Shown here one piece after another: positions 1 through 9,400 of a stretch of 64,000 nucleotides of DNA. The notes below the pieces were generated by a model. That model made no database searches. It saw nothing but the letters and a program-made list of their open reading frames with translations, and was not told where the DNA came from. Source of the stretch: Bacteroidaceae bacterium. GTDB taxonomy: Bacteria; Bacteroidota; Bacteroidia; Bacteroidales; Bacteroidaceae. The stretch spans positions 58,711 through 122,710 of the forward strand of contig JAFSNB010000016.1 in NCBI GenBank assembly GCA_017447625.1. The letters run 5' to 3'. Every line of letters begins with the position of its first letter. The stretch's first letter is position 1. Made by a program: the position numbers and the translations under genes.

Positions 1-1115
1 AGTTTCACGGTGCAGCCTATATCGCCTGCAACGAGCTCCTCGACCTTGATGCGGGTGGCACCGGCGCAGCAGAAGAGCTGAGCCATGCGCTCCTTGGAAC
101 CGCGGTCGGCGTTGGTGAGGTCGTCGCCCTCGTGTACCTTACCGCTCATCACCTTGAAGTAGCAAACCTGACCGATATGCGGCTCAACGGCGGTCTTGAA
201 GAAATAGAGGCTTGTGGGACCGTTGCTGTCGGGTTTGACCTCTTCTCCACGTGTGTTGTGAACCTTTGGCATCTCGTCCACGAAGGGAACGACGTTGCCA
301 AGGAACTCCATGAGACGGCGAACACCCATGTCTTTCGTAGCGCATACGCAGAACACGGGGAACATACCGCGAGCGGCCAGACCCTTGCGGATGCCTTCAC
401 GCATCTCATCTTCGGTCAGTTCCTCGCTCTCGAAGAACTTCTCCATGAGAGTCTCGTCGTGCTCGGCAGCTGCCTCAACGAGAGCCTTGTGCAACTCGGT
501 GGCCTTGTCAAGCTCTTCGGCTGGGATATCCTCGATGATGGGAGCACCGCCTTCGGGCTTCCATGAGTACTTCTTCATCAGGAGCACGTCAATCAGGGCG
601 TTGAAGTCCGGACCGGTCTTGATGGGGTACTGGATGGGAATTACCTTTGAGCCGTAGATAGAAGTCAGCTGTTCCAGAATCTGGTCGTAGTCGCAGTTCT
701 CGGCATCGAGCTGGTTTACGAGGAAGATGACGGGTTTGCCCAGCTTCTCGGTGTAGCGGAAGTGGTTCTGTGTGCCAACCTCCACGCCATACTGCCCATT
801 GATAAGCAGGATAGTGGTGTCGGTAACGCCCATAGCTGTCATAGCAGCACCGGCGAAGTCGTCACTACCCGGGCAGTCGATGATGTTCAGCTTCTTGTTG
901 TTCCACTCGCAGTGGAAGACAGTAGAGAACACGCTGTATCCGTATTCCTGTTCCACGGGGAAGTAGTCGCTCACGGTGTTCTTCATCGTGATGCGTCCAC
1001 GGCGACTGATTATGCCGCTCTCGAAGAGCAGCGCTTCGGTGAGGGTCGTCTTGCCCGCACCGTCATTACCAAGGAGGGCAATGTTCTTGATTTCTTGCGT
1101 CTGGTAGGTTCTCAT
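1..1115 (-). CDS. Elongation factor G paralog (EF-G2-like), 3' part missing
   Basis: Reading from the ATG at 1115, the protein opens with MRTYQTQEIKNIALLGNDGAGKTT, a translational GTPase G domain with a P-loop in the first 25 residues. IIDCPGSDDF (G3) and VNQLDAE (G4-like) follow. The rest matches the EF-G paralog of Bacteroidetes rather than canonical FusA: the P-loop reads GNDGAGKTT instead of GHxDxGKTT, and G4 is NQLD rather than NKxD. It runs off the left edge after about 371 codons of a protein usually near 700 residues. EF-G acts in ribosome translocation. From memory, a Bacteroides EF-G2 is reported to work in starvation with little GTPase activity; whether this one behaves so is inference. 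It is divergent from hemW. Confidence 0.88.
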   Translation of the reverse strand, partial: MRTYQTQEIKNIALLGNDGAGKTTLTEALLFESGIISRRGRITMKNTVSDYFPVEQEYGYSVFSTVFHCEWNNKKLNIIDCPGSDDFAGAAMTAMGVTDTTILLINGQYGVEVGTQNHFRYTEKLGKPVIFLVNQLDAENCDYDQILEQLTSIYGSKVIPIQYPIKTGPDFNALIDVLLMKKYSWKPEGGAPIIEDIPAEELDKATELHKALVEAAAEHDETLMEKFFESEELTEDEMREGIRKGLAARGMFPVFCVCATKDMGVRRLMEFLGNVVPFVDEMPKVHNTRGEEVKPDSNGPTSLYFFKTAVEPHIGQVCYFKVMSGKVHEGDDLTNADRGSKERMAQLFCCAGATRIKVEELVAGDIGCTVK

Positions 1116-1330
1116 TTTGTTGGTTTGTTATTGATTTAAATTGATTAATTGTCTCTGTTTTGCGTGCCAAAAGCCACTTTTGAGTCTAAAAAGCACACTT
1201 TCGGGGTGCAATTTAGTGATTATTTGTGAAACAGCGTGCATTTATGCACAAGTTTTTTGCATGAGGGGGCATATTTGGCGTTTTTTGACTACCTTTGCGC
1301 TGCCAAAAGCATAAATCTGCCCCAATTTTC
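1116..1330. promoter_or_regulatory. Divergent intergenic region with hemW -7 box
   Basis: This gap lies between the divergent EF-G paralog and hemW. A Bacteroidetes-type -7 box TACCTTTG sits at 1290-1297 on the plus strand, giving hemW a leader of about 27 nt. I see no TTG at the usual 19-21 nt upstream. No clear -7 box was found for the EF-G paralog. Confidence 0.5.
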
Positions 1331-2551
1331 ATGGCTGGAATATACGTTCATATACCATTTTGTCGTTCGCGATGCATTTATTGCGATTTCTTTTCCACAA
1401 CAGACGAGGAAAAGCGTGATGCATACGTCTCTGCTTTGTGCAATGAAATCCGTTTCACAGCACAGACCTATCCTCACACGCGCGCGCACACAATATATAT
1501 AGGTGGAGGAACGCCGTCGCAACTCAGTCCCACGCAACTCGCCCGCATCCTCTCAACAATAGAGGAACATTTCCCTCCGTTTCCCGACACCGAGATTACC
1601 ATTGAAATGAATCCCGACGATATCGAGGAAGATGTAAAATGTAGAATGGAAGATGTAAAATGTTCAATGTTCAATGTTCAATGGTCAATGGCCAACCGCC
1701 TTTCCCTCGGTATTCAGACATTCGATGATCAGATTCTGCGTTTCCTTAGGCGTCGTAACGACTCGGCAACTGCCGTTAAAGCCGTTCGCTCCCTGCAGGA
1801 TGCAGGCATAAAGAACATCAGCATTGACCTGATTTACGGTCTTCCCGGACAGACAATGGAGGTGTGGCAGCGCGATCTCGATATAGCTTTCTCGCTTGGA
1901 ATCCAACACCTGTCGGCTTACGCCCTTTCGTTTGAGGAGGGCACTCCTTTGTGGCAGATGCGAGAACAGGGTAGGGTTGCCGAGGCAGATGAAGCCCTCT
2001 CTGTTGCTATGTATGAGGCACTTTGTGACAGGGCAGAGGCAGCAGGTTTCCGTCACTACGAGATTTCCAACTTCGCTCTTCCCGGCTTCGAATCCCGTCA
2101 CAACTCCTCTTATTGGAGCGGCAAACCCTATTTCGGCTTCGGCCCTGGTGCACATAGCTATGACGGCGACCGCACCCGCTGGTCCAACCGTCCCGACCTG
2201 GGCGAATACATAAAATTCTGGGGGAAATCACCCTCCGCAGGCGTCCTCCACCCCACGGGGGGAGATAGAGAGGGGCCTCAATGTTCAATGTTCAATGTTC
2301 AATGTTCAATAAATCTCACCCTTTCCGAACTTTACAACGAGTTCGTTATGTGTGGCCTCCGCACGTGCGAAGGGGTTGACCTCAATGAACTTGAAGCCCG
2401 CTTCGGACAGTCGCGTCTCGAGTACATCCTTCGTATGGCCGCCCCCCACATCGCAGACGGACGGCTCCTTCAGTCCGAAGGTCGTCTGCGTCTTACCCGT
2501 CAGGCCCTTATGGTGTCCGACGATGTTATGAGCGACTTGATGGTGATTTAG
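1331..2551 (+). CDS. hemW: HemW-like radical SAM heme chaperone
   Basis: The 406-residue protein begins MAGIYVHIPFC, with the radical SAM cluster at C11-x3-C15-x2-C18 followed by DF, as in HemW (formerly called coproporphyrinogen oxidase-like). YIGGGTPS, NRLSLGIQTF, YGLPGQT and HYEISNFA are family motifs. HemW binds heme and delivers it to respiratory proteins. The ATG at 1331 was chosen because the family starts just before IYVHIPFC; the frame is open further upstream. There are two oddities: residues encoded at 1631-1690 and 2246-2310 are repeat-derived insertions in frame (DVKCSMFNVQW and HPTGGDREGPQCSMFNVQ). The first replaces the helix before NRLSLG; the second enlarges the linker before the C-terminal domain. 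The stop overlaps the convergent GH27 stop. Confidence 0.93.
   Translation: MAGIYVHIPFCRSRCIYCDFFSTTDEEKRDAYVSALCNEIRFTAQTYPHTRAHTIYIGGGTPSQLSPTQLARILSTIEEHFPPFPDTEITIEMNPDDIEEDVKCRMEDVKCSMFNVQWSMANRLSLGIQTFDDQILRFLRRRNDSATAVKAVRSLQDAGIKNISIDLIYGLPGQTMEVWQRDLDIAFSLGIQHLSAYALSFEEGTPLWQMREQGRVAEADEALSVAMYEALCDRAEAAGFRHYEISNFALPGFESRHNSSYWSGKPYFGFGPGAHSYDGDRTRWSNRPDLGEYIKFWGKSPSAGVLHPTGGDREGPQCSMFNVQCSINLTLSELYNEFVMCGLRTCEGVDLNELEARFGQSRLEYILRMAAPHIADGRLLQSEGRLRLTRQALMVSDDVMSDLMVI
1631..1690 (+). repeat. In-frame heptamer array inside hemW (copy 1)
   Basis: The array repeats GATGTAAAATGT/AGAATGGA words, then TTCAATG units with a final GTCAATG. It keeps the hemW frame and adds roughly ten residues between the conserved NPDD and NRLSLG motifs. 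Confidence 0.85.
2246..2310 (+). repeat. 31-nt GC-rich element plus heptamer array inside hemW (copy 2)
   Basis: A 31-nt element with a CCCCACGGGG core and an AGAGGGGC end occupies 2246-2276. Four TTCAATG units follow at 2278-2310. The whole is translated in frame as PTGGDREGPQCSMFNVQCS. Confidence 0.85.
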
Positions 2552-5100
2552 TGCACGAGCGTCTTTTTGCCGTTGACGATGTAAACTCGGGCCTCTCCCC
2601 CGGCCCCTCCCCTGTTAGGAAGGGGAGAACCTTGAACCTTGAACCGTGAACCATTAACCATTCTTCCGCTCAAGTCATACACCGCGCCAGCTGACGAATT
2701 ATGCATTATGCATTCTGCATTATGAATTGCCTCAACTTTAGTCGTTTCCGCTTTGCTGCCCAAACGGAAGAGGCGTACTCCGTGACTCGGGACGGTGGTG
2801 GTCAGTGTGCCTGTGGTTCTGAACAGATTGAATCCGTTGGCCCAGATGTCGTGTACGGGAACTGCCTCGTCTGCTCCGTAGCCCAGCAGCGTCAGGTCGA
2901 AGGTGTAAGGCTCGTTCTTTAAGACATAGAAGAGGAACTCCATCGTCGTTCCTGATGATGACGTGTTGTCTGTGTCGCAGCTGGAGTCGTAACCGCAGAG
3001 GGCGCGGAAGGTCTTCCACGAGTGGCCAGCTGGCAGGTCGTAGATCAGAGTGCATTGGGCGTTCAGTCCGAGACCTTTGCTATATGTTCTTCCTTCTACG
3101 CGAAGCGTGCCGTTCTCCACATTCTTGTTTTTATGCAGCGAGCCCCACTCTGATGTGTACGATGATTCTTGCAGCGTAGTAAGCGATGTCTCGTTGCCTT
3201 CTTCGTCGATAAGCACGGGATTAATCAGGTCGGCTCGGTCGTAGCTGAAGCCGTCGCCCCAGTTGCTTACCACAATCTTCAGTTGTTCGGCGCCGGTGAC
3301 GTCACATTCCATAGTCTTCGACTTCGTTCCCGTACGGCTTATCAGTCCGGAGCGCGCGGCGGAGTTGTCCTGCTCGTCTGTAAGCGGGTTCTGTGCGAAC
3401 ACCATGAAACGGAGAGTCGTGGTGGAGTTCGTCTGTCCGATGCCAGAGTCGTCGGCGGCTCCCATAGCCTTGAATCTTACTACATCCATATCCTCGGGAA
3501 TCTGGAAGAAGATGGCTGCGTTGGCATCGGCTGAGAAACCGCGGTCGTATGTGACACCCATCACCTTCATCTTACCGCCGTTATCCACATTCTTGTTCTC
3601 ATATACGCGGTTGAAGTATGATTTGGTGTAATCGCGAGTCTTGTATTCGCCTGTCAGGGGGACCTCGGTACCGTCACGCAGAATGAGTGTGGGGTTGATC
3701 CAGTCGCCGTGGTCGTAGTAGTTGTTGTCGCCGCCGTCGTCAACCACCAGCACCAGTGTCTTCTCGCCTTCGGGCCACGGGATATCCACATCCACCGCGT
3801 GCCCGTCGGTAGTGTAAGCCACTACCTCGCTCTTGTACAGCGCTTTCTGTCCCACAACCCAGCGGGTGTTGTCGCGCTGGAACAGAGCCAGATAACGAGT
3901 GTCACCGATATGCGAAGTCCACGCCACGCGTCCCAGATCCTCATCGTTATACACCTGATGTGCGTCCTCGCCGTACTTGTGCATCTGGTGGTATTCCTCG
4001 TTGTTCAGCAGCGAGAGGGTGAAGTCGTCGTTCTTGGTCATTTCACCGCCGAAGAACAGGGGCGAGTGGCAGATGCCCCACAGCGTCATCATCGTCAGCT
4101 GCTCGTTCTGCGACAGACGAGTCCAGCGGCCTGCGTCCGCTCCCGTATAGCCCTGGTCGGCGATAGTCATCGAGATCTGGCCCAGCGGCAACATATCGCA
4201 GTCGGCGTAGTTGCCCGGCCGGGTCACCGTCTCCCATTCGTGTGCCTCGTTGAACACGGCATCCACCGCGCTCCAGTTGTCCCACAAGTCATCCATCATG
4301 CGCCACATATTGGCGTTCCCGAGACACTCCTCAGCGTACTGATACTGAGTCTTGCCCGGACTCAACGACAGCACTATCGGGCGGCCCGTCTGGTCTATGG
4401 CCTTGCGAATCATGTGAATCTCGTCGGTGTAGAACGGGCGGCTCAAGTCGTCAATCTTCAGGAAATCCACGCCCCACTCGGCATAGAGGTCCATTATGCT
4501 GTTGTAGTAGAGCTGTCCGGCTGCGTTGTTCTTCACCAGAAGGTTGTCCTTCAGCCACGTGCAGGGCGACGAGGTGCCGTTATACACCTGACTCCAGGCC
4601 GTCGATTCGCTGCCTTTCAGCTTGTAATTGCTTCCGACCACGCTCTTCGGGACGCCTCGCATGATATGTATTCCGAACTTCAAACCCATATCGTGAATCT
4701 TCTTGGCCAGCGCCTTGAAGCCCTCGTTCTTGCCGTCAACCATACACGAGGGGAATCGGGTGGGAGAGGGTAGGTAACGACCGTACTCATCCAGTACATA
4801 GTCCTGCGTGCCGTTCTGGTTGTAGTTTCCTCCTCCCAGCGACGGGTGGTTGCAGTACCAGCGTATATCGATTACCACATACTCCCAGCCGTATTTCACC
4901 AGGTCGTTATCCACCAAGTACTGCGCGTTTTGCAGCACTTCCTTCTCGGTGACGCTTGAATAATAACAGTCCCAAGAGTTCCAGCCCATAGGCGGAGTCA
5001 TAGCCCAAGTGCGGAAGGTTGCGATGTCTTGTGTTTCCTGTGCCTGGGTAAATACGCTTGCGAGTGCAAACGCAAGAACGGTGAGTGTGAATCGTCTCAT
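2548..5100 (-). CDS. Exported GH27 alpha-galactosidase-like enzyme with two NPCBM-like domains
   Basis: This 850-residue protein has a signal peptide (LTVLAFALASVFTQAQ). A GH27-type TIM barrel follows, recognised by MTPPMGWNSWDCYY, YVVIDIRWY, GLKFGIHIMRG and FLKIDDLSRP (likely nucleophile Asp in the last). RMMDDLWDNW probably carries the acid/base. After the catalytic part come two related beta-sandwich modules, each with NK(N)V(D/E)NG...YxxGxxxxA. They look like NPCBM carbohydrate-binding domains, at about residues 470-590 and 610-720. The C-terminus, AVYDLSGRMVNGS...VYIVNGKKTLVH, resembles a short type IX secretion tail. The likely role is removing terminal alpha-galactose from plant or host glycans outside the cytoplasm; the exact substrate is not visible. 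Two repeat arrays sit in frame in the tail. Confidence 0.85.
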   Translation of the reverse strand: MRRFTLTVLAFALASVFTQAQETQDIATFRTWAMTPPMGWNSWDCYYSSVTEKEVLQNAQYLVDNDLVKYGWEYVVIDIRWYCNHPSLGGGNYNQNGTQDYVLDEYGRYLPSPTRFPSCMVDGKNEGFKALAKKIHDMGLKFGIHIMRGVPKSVVGSNYKLKGSESTAWSQVYNGTSSPCTWLKDNLLVKNNAAGQLYYNSIMDLYAEWGVDFLKIDDLSRPFYTDEIHMIRKAIDQTGRPIVLSLSPGKTQYQYAEECLGNANMWRMMDDLWDNWSAVDAVFNEAHEWETVTRPGNYADCDMLPLGQISMTIADQGYTGADAGRWTRLSQNEQLTMMTLWGICHSPLFFGGEMTKNDDFTLSLLNNEEYHQMHKYGEDAHQVYNDEDLGRVAWTSHIGDTRYLALFQRDNTRWVVGQKALYKSEVVAYTTDGHAVDVDIPWPEGEKTLVLVVDDGGDNNYYDHGDWINPTLILRDGTEVPLTGEYKTRDYTKSYFNRVYENKNVDNGGKMKVMGVTYDRGFSADANAAIFFQIPEDMDVVRFKAMGAADDSGIGQTNSTTTLRFMVFAQNPLTDEQDNSAARSGLISRTGTKSKTMECDVTGAEQLKIVVSNWGDGFSYDRADLINPVLIDEEGNETSLTTLQESSYTSEWGSLHKNKNVENGTLRVEGRTYSKGLGLNAQCTLIYDLPAGHSWKTFRALCGYDSSCDTDNTSSSGTTMEFLFYVLKNEPYTFDLTLLGYGADEAVPVHDIWANGFNLFRTTGTLTTTVPSHGVRLFRLGSKAETTKVEAIHNAECIMHNSSAGAVYDLSGRMVNGSRFKVQGSPLPNRGGAGGEARVYIVNGKKTLVH
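2592..2728 (-). repeat. Two repeat arrays in the GH27 C-terminal tail
   Basis: 2592-2662 carries a GC-rich inverted repeat (CCCCTCC...GGAGGGG type) and units CTTGAAC/CGTGAAC. 2697-2728 carries ATNCATA-type units next to a GCGCCAGC cap. Both are translated, the second as IHNAECIMHN. The same peptide type recurs in the GH30 gene at 58667. Confidence 0.8.
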
Positions 5101-5140
5101 TTTTGTGGTAGCGTTTTATGTGTTTTGGATTAATCTGCGA

Positions 5141-5170
5141 CAAAGATAGTTAATTAATGTGTAGCTTCAA
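5141..5170 (-). promoter_or_regulatory. Promoter of the GH27 gene
   Basis: On the minus strand the -7 box TATCTTTG is at 5148-5141. A TTG lies at 5170-5168, 19 nt upstream, matching the Bacteroidetes sigma-ABfr promoter. It is divergent from the nrdD promoter. Confidence 0.7.
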
Positions 5171-5241
5171 ATTTTTATGGCGAAAAATTTTCGGGCCAAC
5201 AAAAAATATGCATTTTATTATCGAATTTTAAGTGAAAAAAG

Positions 5242-5272
5242 TTGCTCGTAATAGAAAAATGTAATACCTTTG
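5242..5272 (+). promoter_or_regulatory. Promoter of nrdDG, with a leader of about 115 nt
   Basis: TTG at 5242-5244, a 20-nt spacer and TACCTTTG at 5265-5272. The resulting mRNA leader runs to the ATG at 5393. It contains a near-palindrome around TTCGCGAAGCGCATCGCAA, which could be a hairpin; no known riboswitch was recognised. Confidence 0.72.
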
Positions 5273-5392
5273 CGCTCGATTTGGTTATCCAAAACGGACA
5301 ACTTTTTCGCGAAGCGCATCGCAAAAGTTTTCCAAAAAGTATAACTTCAGACACATAACGAGCTATCAATCAAAAAAGAAAACAACATAAAA

Positions 5393-7489
5393 ATGGAAAT
5401 CAAAAACTTCACCATTACAAAGCGTGACGGCAGCAAGGAGAACTTCTCTTTGGACAAGATTATGAATGCCATCGTCAAGGCATTCGAGAGTGTGAACGAG
5501 CCCTCTGATTTGGCTACAATCTCTAAGATTATCAGTCTGTTAGATATTAAGGACGATATCACCGTCGAGGATATCCAAAACCAGGTCGAGGAGGCTCTGA
5601 TGCGTGAAGGACACTATAAGGTGGCTAAGTCATTCATACTCTATCGCCAGGAACATTCCGAGGACCGCGAGACTCTTGCCAAACTGCAGTTCCTTTCCGA
5701 TTATTGCGAATCAGTCAATCCGGCAACTGGTTCAAAATATGACGCCAACGCAAACGTGGAGCACAAGAATATTGCAACTTTGATTGGCGAGTTGCCCAAA
5801 TCCAATTTCATCCGTCTCAACCGCCGTCTGCTCACCGACCGCATCAAGAAGATGTACGGCAAGGCATTGGCCACCGAGTACATCGATATGCTCACACACC
5901 ATTTTATATATAAGAACGACGAGACCAGTCTGGCCAACTACTGCGCCTCCATCACCATGTATCCGTGGCTCATCGGAGGCACGCTGGACATCGGCGGCAA
6001 CTCAACGGCTCCCACCAACCTGAAGTCCTTCTGCGGCGGTTTCGTGAATATGGTGTTCATGGTCAGTTCTATGCTCAGCGGTGCCTGCGCCACACCCGAG
6101 TTCCTCATGTACATGAACTACTTCATCGGTCTCGAGTTCGGCAAGGACTACTGGCAGCGTGCCGACGAGCAGGTGGATCTCAGTCTGAAGAAGCGCACCA
6201 TAGACAAAGTCATCACCGACTACTTCGAGCAGATTGTCTATACCCTGAACCAGCCCACCGGCGCCCGCAACTACCAGGCTGTGTTCTGGAACGTGGCCTA
6301 CTACGATCGCTACTATTTCGAGAGCATCTTCGGCAACTTCTTCTTCCCCGACGGCTCACAGCCCGACTGGGAAGGTCTGTCCTGGCTGCAGAAGCGCTTC
6401 ATGAAATGGTTCAATAAGGAGCGCACCAAGACCCTGCTCACCTTCCCCGTGGAGACAATGGCTCTGCTGGTCGATGAGAACGGCGAGTGCAAGGACAAGG
6501 AATGGGGCGAGTTCACCGCCGAGATGTATTCCGAGGGACACTCCTTCTTCACCTACATGAGCAACAACGCCGACTCCCTCTCCAGCTGCTGCCGTCTGCG
6601 CAACGAGATCACGGACAACGGCTTCAGCTACACCCTTGGTGCAGGTGGCGTTTCCACCGGTTCCAAGAGCGTGCTCACCATCAACCTCAACCGCTGCATC
6701 CAGTATGCCGTGAACCACAAACAGGACTACAAGGAATACCTCGCTCACATCATCGACCTCTGTCACAAGGTGCAGCTCGCATACAACGAGAACCTCAAGG
6801 AGCTGCAGGCCCATGGTATGCTGCCCCTCTTCGATGCCGGTTACATCAACATCGGTCGCCAGTATCTGACCATCGGTATCAACGGCCTCGTGGAGGCAGC
6901 CGAGTTCATGGGTCTGAAGATTACTCCCAACGACGATTACCTGCATTTCGTCCAGGGTATCCTCGGCCTCATAGAGCAGTACAACCGCAAGTATCGCACC
7001 AAGGATGTGATGTTCAACTGCGAGATGATCCCCGCCGAGAACGTAGGGGTGAAGCACGCCAAGTGGGATCGTGAGGACGGTTATTTCGTGCCGCGCGACT
7101 GCTACAACAGCTACTTCTATGTCGTTGAGGACGACTCCCTCTCCATCATCGATAAGTTCAAGCTCCACGGCGCACCCTATATCGAGCACCTCACCGGCGG
7201 CTCCGCCCTGCACATGAACCTCGAAGAGCATCTCAGCAAGCAGCAGTATATGCAGCTGCTGAAGGTTGCTGCCAAGGAGGGTTGCAACTACTTCACCTTC
7301 AACATCCCCAACACCGTATGCAACGACTGCGGCCACATCGACAAGCGCTACCTGCACGAATGTCCGAAGTGCCACTCCAAGAACGTTGACTACATGACCC
7401 GCATCATCGGTTATCTCAAGCGCATCAGCAACTTCTCACAAGCACGTCAGGAAGAGGCCGCCCGCCGTTTCTATGCTACCGCAAAGTAA
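5393..7489 (+). CDS. nrdD: Anaerobic ribonucleoside-triphosphate reductase
   Basis: This is the 698-residue class III reductase that makes deoxyribonucleotides without oxygen. Residues 1-95 form an ATP-cone regulatory domain (TKRDGSKENFSLDKI). The barrel follows. Near the end comes a zinc site CNDCGH...CPKCH, and then RIIGYL with the radical-bearing glycine at about G673. The length is normal for the family. nrdG starts 14 nt after the stop, so the two are one operon under the promoter at 5242. It needs NrdG and S-adenosylmethionine to form the glycyl radical, which fits a strict or near-strict anaerobe. Confidence 0.97.
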   Translation: MEIKNFTITKRDGSKENFSLDKIMNAIVKAFESVNEPSDLATISKIISLLDIKDDITVEDIQNQVEEALMREGHYKVAKSFILYRQEHSEDRETLAKLQFLSDYCESVNPATGSKYDANANVEHKNIATLIGELPKSNFIRLNRRLLTDRIKKMYGKALATEYIDMLTHHFIYKNDETSLANYCASITMYPWLIGGTLDIGGNSTAPTNLKSFCGGFVNMVFMVSSMLSGACATPEFLMYMNYFIGLEFGKDYWQRADEQVDLSLKKRTIDKVITDYFEQIVYTLNQPTGARNYQAVFWNVAYYDRYYFESIFGNFFFPDGSQPDWEGLSWLQKRFMKWFNKERTKTLLTFPVETMALLVDENGECKDKEWGEFTAEMYSEGHSFFTYMSNNADSLSSCCRLRNEITDNGFSYTLGAGGVSTGSKSVLTINLNRCIQYAVNHKQDYKEYLAHIIDLCHKVQLAYNENLKELQAHGMLPLFDAGYINIGRQYLTIGINGLVEAAEFMGLKITPNDDYLHFVQGILGLIEQYNRKYRTKDVMFNCEMIPAENVGVKHAKWDREDGYFVPRDCYNSYFYVVEDDSLSIIDKFKLHGAPYIEHLTGGSALHMNLEEHLSKQQYMQLLKVAAKEGCNYFTFNIPNTVCNDCGHIDKRYLHECPKCHSKNVDYMTRIIGYLKRISNFSQARQEEAARRFYATAK

Positions 7490-7503
7490 AGGGTCAATGT
7501 TCA

Positions 7504-8001
7504 ATGGCTTTGAAGTACGTAAACACAGGAATTGTTTTTCAGGAGATCCCCGATGAGGTGACCCTTGCGGTCAACATATCGGGGTGTCCCTGTCGCTGCC
7601 CGGGCTGCCACAGCAAATACCTGTGGGAAGATGTCGGCATACCCTTGGATGCAGATGCCATTGATGCTTTCGTAGAGAAATACGGGAACGACATCACCTG
7701 CATCGCATTCATGGGGGGCGATGGCGACCCCGTCGGTGTGAATATGCTTGCGCAGTATATCCACGAGAACCATCCGTTGTACCACGTCGCGTGGTATAGC
7801 GGACGGCTCCGCATCCCAGCAAAGATCTGCAAGACCGACTTCGACTACATCAAGATCGGCCCTTACATCAAGCACCTCGGCCCGCTGAACAGCCCCACCA
7901 CCAACCAGCGCATCTACCGCCAATCCTACGACGGCACCTTCGAGGACATCACCTCCCGCTTCTGGACCCGCCACCACCCCTCATCTGCCATCGCATCTTA
8001 A
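7504..8001 (+). CDS. nrdG: Anaerobic ribonucleotide reductase activating protein
   Basis: A 165-residue small radical SAM enzyme. The cluster motif is C28-x3-C32-x2-C35 in SGCPCRCPGCHSKYLW, followed by the GGDGDP element around residue 75. It generates the glycyl radical on NrdD. The C-terminal tail (TSRFWTRHHPSSAIAS) is longer and less conserved than usual. The start codon lies inside a short GTCAATGTTCAATGG repeat word between nrdD and nrdG, so the repeat supplies the ATG. Confidence 0.95.
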   Translation: MALKYVNTGIVFQEIPDEVTLAVNISGCPCRCPGCHSKYLWEDVGIPLDADAIDAFVEKYGNDITCIAFMGGDGDPVGVNMLAQYIHENHPLYHVAWYSGRLRIPAKICKTDFDYIKIGPYIKHLGPLNSPTTNQRIYRQSYDGTFEDITSRFWTRHHPSSAIAS

Positions 8002-8013
8002 CCCTTTACGCGC

Positions 8014-8063
8014 ATAAATACACAAAGAGGTTGACCACGCGGTCAACCTCTTTGTGTATTTAT
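8014..8063 (+). terminator. Strong terminator after nrdDG
   Basis: A perfect 23-bp stem (8014-8036 with 8041-8063) and a 4-nt ACGC loop. It contains GAGGTTGACC and its complement. AT-rich sequence follows on both sides, so it may stop transcription in either direction. Confidence 0.85.
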
Positions 8064-8178
8064 TATATTGTAGGCTAACTCGCTGATTATATGAATGATA
8101 ATCTAAAAAAGTGAGGTTAGTGATGTTTTTTCTAGAAAAACAAATGTGACCATTTATCACAAAAAAATCGGAATTCTT

Positions 8179-8210
8179 TTGGACGCGATGAAATTCTTTT
8201 GCTAACTTTG
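8179..8210 (+). promoter_or_regulatory. Promoter of alanine dehydrogenase
   Basis: TTG at 8179-8181, a 21-nt spacer and TAACTTTG at 8203-8210, 39 nt before the ATG at 8250. Confidence 0.72.
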
Positions 8211-8249
8211 AGGCCGAAAAGGAATGTGTAACCTAAAAAAACTAATGTT

Positions 8250-9347
8250 ATGAAAGTAGGAATTCCAAAAGAGATCAAGAATAATGAGAATAGGGTTGGA
8301 ATGACACCCGCAGGCGTTGCTGCACTGACTCGTCGCGGCCATGAGGTGTGTGTTCAGCACACGGCTGGCGAAGGCAGCGGCTTCTCGGATGACGAATATG
8401 TAAAGGCCGGAGCCCGTATCCTGCCCGCAATCGAGGATGTCTATCGCGAGTGCGACATGATAGTGAAGGTGAAGGAACCCATAGAACCCGAGTATGCGCT
8501 GGTGCGCAAGGGGCAGTTGCTCTTCACCTATTTCCATTTCGCGTGCGAGCGTGAACTGACAGATGCAATGCTCAAGAGCGGAGCCGTATGTCTGGCTTAC
8601 GAGACGGTGCAGTTGCCCAACGGCGCGCTGCCTCTGCTGCAGCCCATGAGCGAGGTGGCAGGACGGATGGCGGTGCTCAACGGCGCTTACTACCTGCAGA
8701 AGACCAAGGGCGGCAAGGGCAAGCTCATCAGCGGCGTTCCGGGTGTGAGTCCGGCAAAGGTGCTGGTGCTCGGCGGAGGTGTCGTGGGCGAAGCGGCCGC
8801 ACGTATGGCTGCCGGAATGGGTGCAGATGTGACCATTGCCGACATCTCGCTTCCCCGTCTGCGTCAGCTTGACATAGAGACTCCCGCCAATGTGCATACG
8901 CTCTATTCCTCGGAACACAATATCCGTGCGCTGCTGCCGACCGTAGATATCATTGTTGGCAGCGTGCTGGTGCCGGGCGACAAGACGCCGCATCTGATTA
9001 CGCGCGAGATGCTGAAGCTGATGGAACCCGGAACGGTGCTCGTGGATGTGGCTATAGACCAGGGCGGCTGCTTTGAGAGCTCGCGTCCCACAACACACAG
9101 CGAACCGGTATATACGGAGGAGGGCATAGTCCACTACTGTGTGGCCAATATTCCTGGAGCTGTACCTAACACCTCCACGCTGGCACTCACCAACGCCACT
9201 CTGCGCTATGCGCTGGCTCTGGCTGACAAGGGCTGGCAGCAGGCTTGCAAGGACGATTCCGCATTGGCCAAAGGTCTGAACATTGTCGAGGGCCGCGTGG
9301 TCTTCAAGGCTGTTGCCGACGTGTTCGGTTTGCCTTACGAACCTTAA
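8250..9347 (+). CDS. ald: Alanine dehydrogenase
   Basis: The 365-residue protein starts [20 protein letters not shown], typical of Ald and the transhydrogenase alpha N-terminus. MIVKVKEP holds the substrate-binding lysine and LFTYFHFA the catalytic histidine. [17 protein letters not shown] followed by VTIADI is the NAD-binding Rossmann fold. It interconverts L-alanine and pyruvate plus ammonia with NAD in the cytoplasm. It has the length of Ald rather than of transhydrogenase (no membrane part). It has its own promoter and stands alone. Confidence 0.95.
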   Translation: MKVGIPKEIKNNENRVGMTPAGVAALTRRGHEVCVQHTAGEGSGFSDDEYVKAGARILPAIEDVYRECDMIVKVKEPIEPEYALVRKGQLLFTYFHFACERELTDAMLKSGAVCLAYETVQLPNGALPLLQPMSEVAGRMAVLNGAYYLQKTKGGKGKLISGVPGVSPAKVLVLGGGVVGEAAARMAAGMGADVTIADISLPRLRQLDIETPANVHTLYSSEHNIRALLPTVDIIVGSVLVPGDKTPHLITREMLKLMEPGTVLVDVAIDQGGCFESSRPTTHSEPVYTEEGIVHYCVANIPGAVPNTSTLALTNATLRYALALADKGWQQACKDDSALAKGLNIVEGRVVFKAVADVFGLPYEP

Positions 9348-9362
9348 ATTAATAAAAACAAT

Positions 9363-9393
9363 TTGGTTATTTCGAGAAATAGTCGTTCCTTTG
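9363..9393 (+). promoter_or_regulatory. Promoter giving a nearly leaderless mRNA
   Basis: TTG at 9363-9365, a 20-nt spacer and TTCCTTTG at 9386-9393. Only 7 nt separate the -7 box from the ATG at 9401, so transcription would begin at or next to the start codon. Confidence 0.6.
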
Positions 9394-9400
9394 CGGGGAA

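Noticed and set aside
3709-4773. Long open frame opposite the GH27 gene
   Set aside because: It is the shadow of a GC-rich gene on the other strand, has no recognisable motif, and the GH27 frame carries clear family motifs throughout.
6356-7375. Long open frame opposite nrdD
   Set aside because: Composition rich in Val, Glu and His with no motifs; nrdD is certain in this region.
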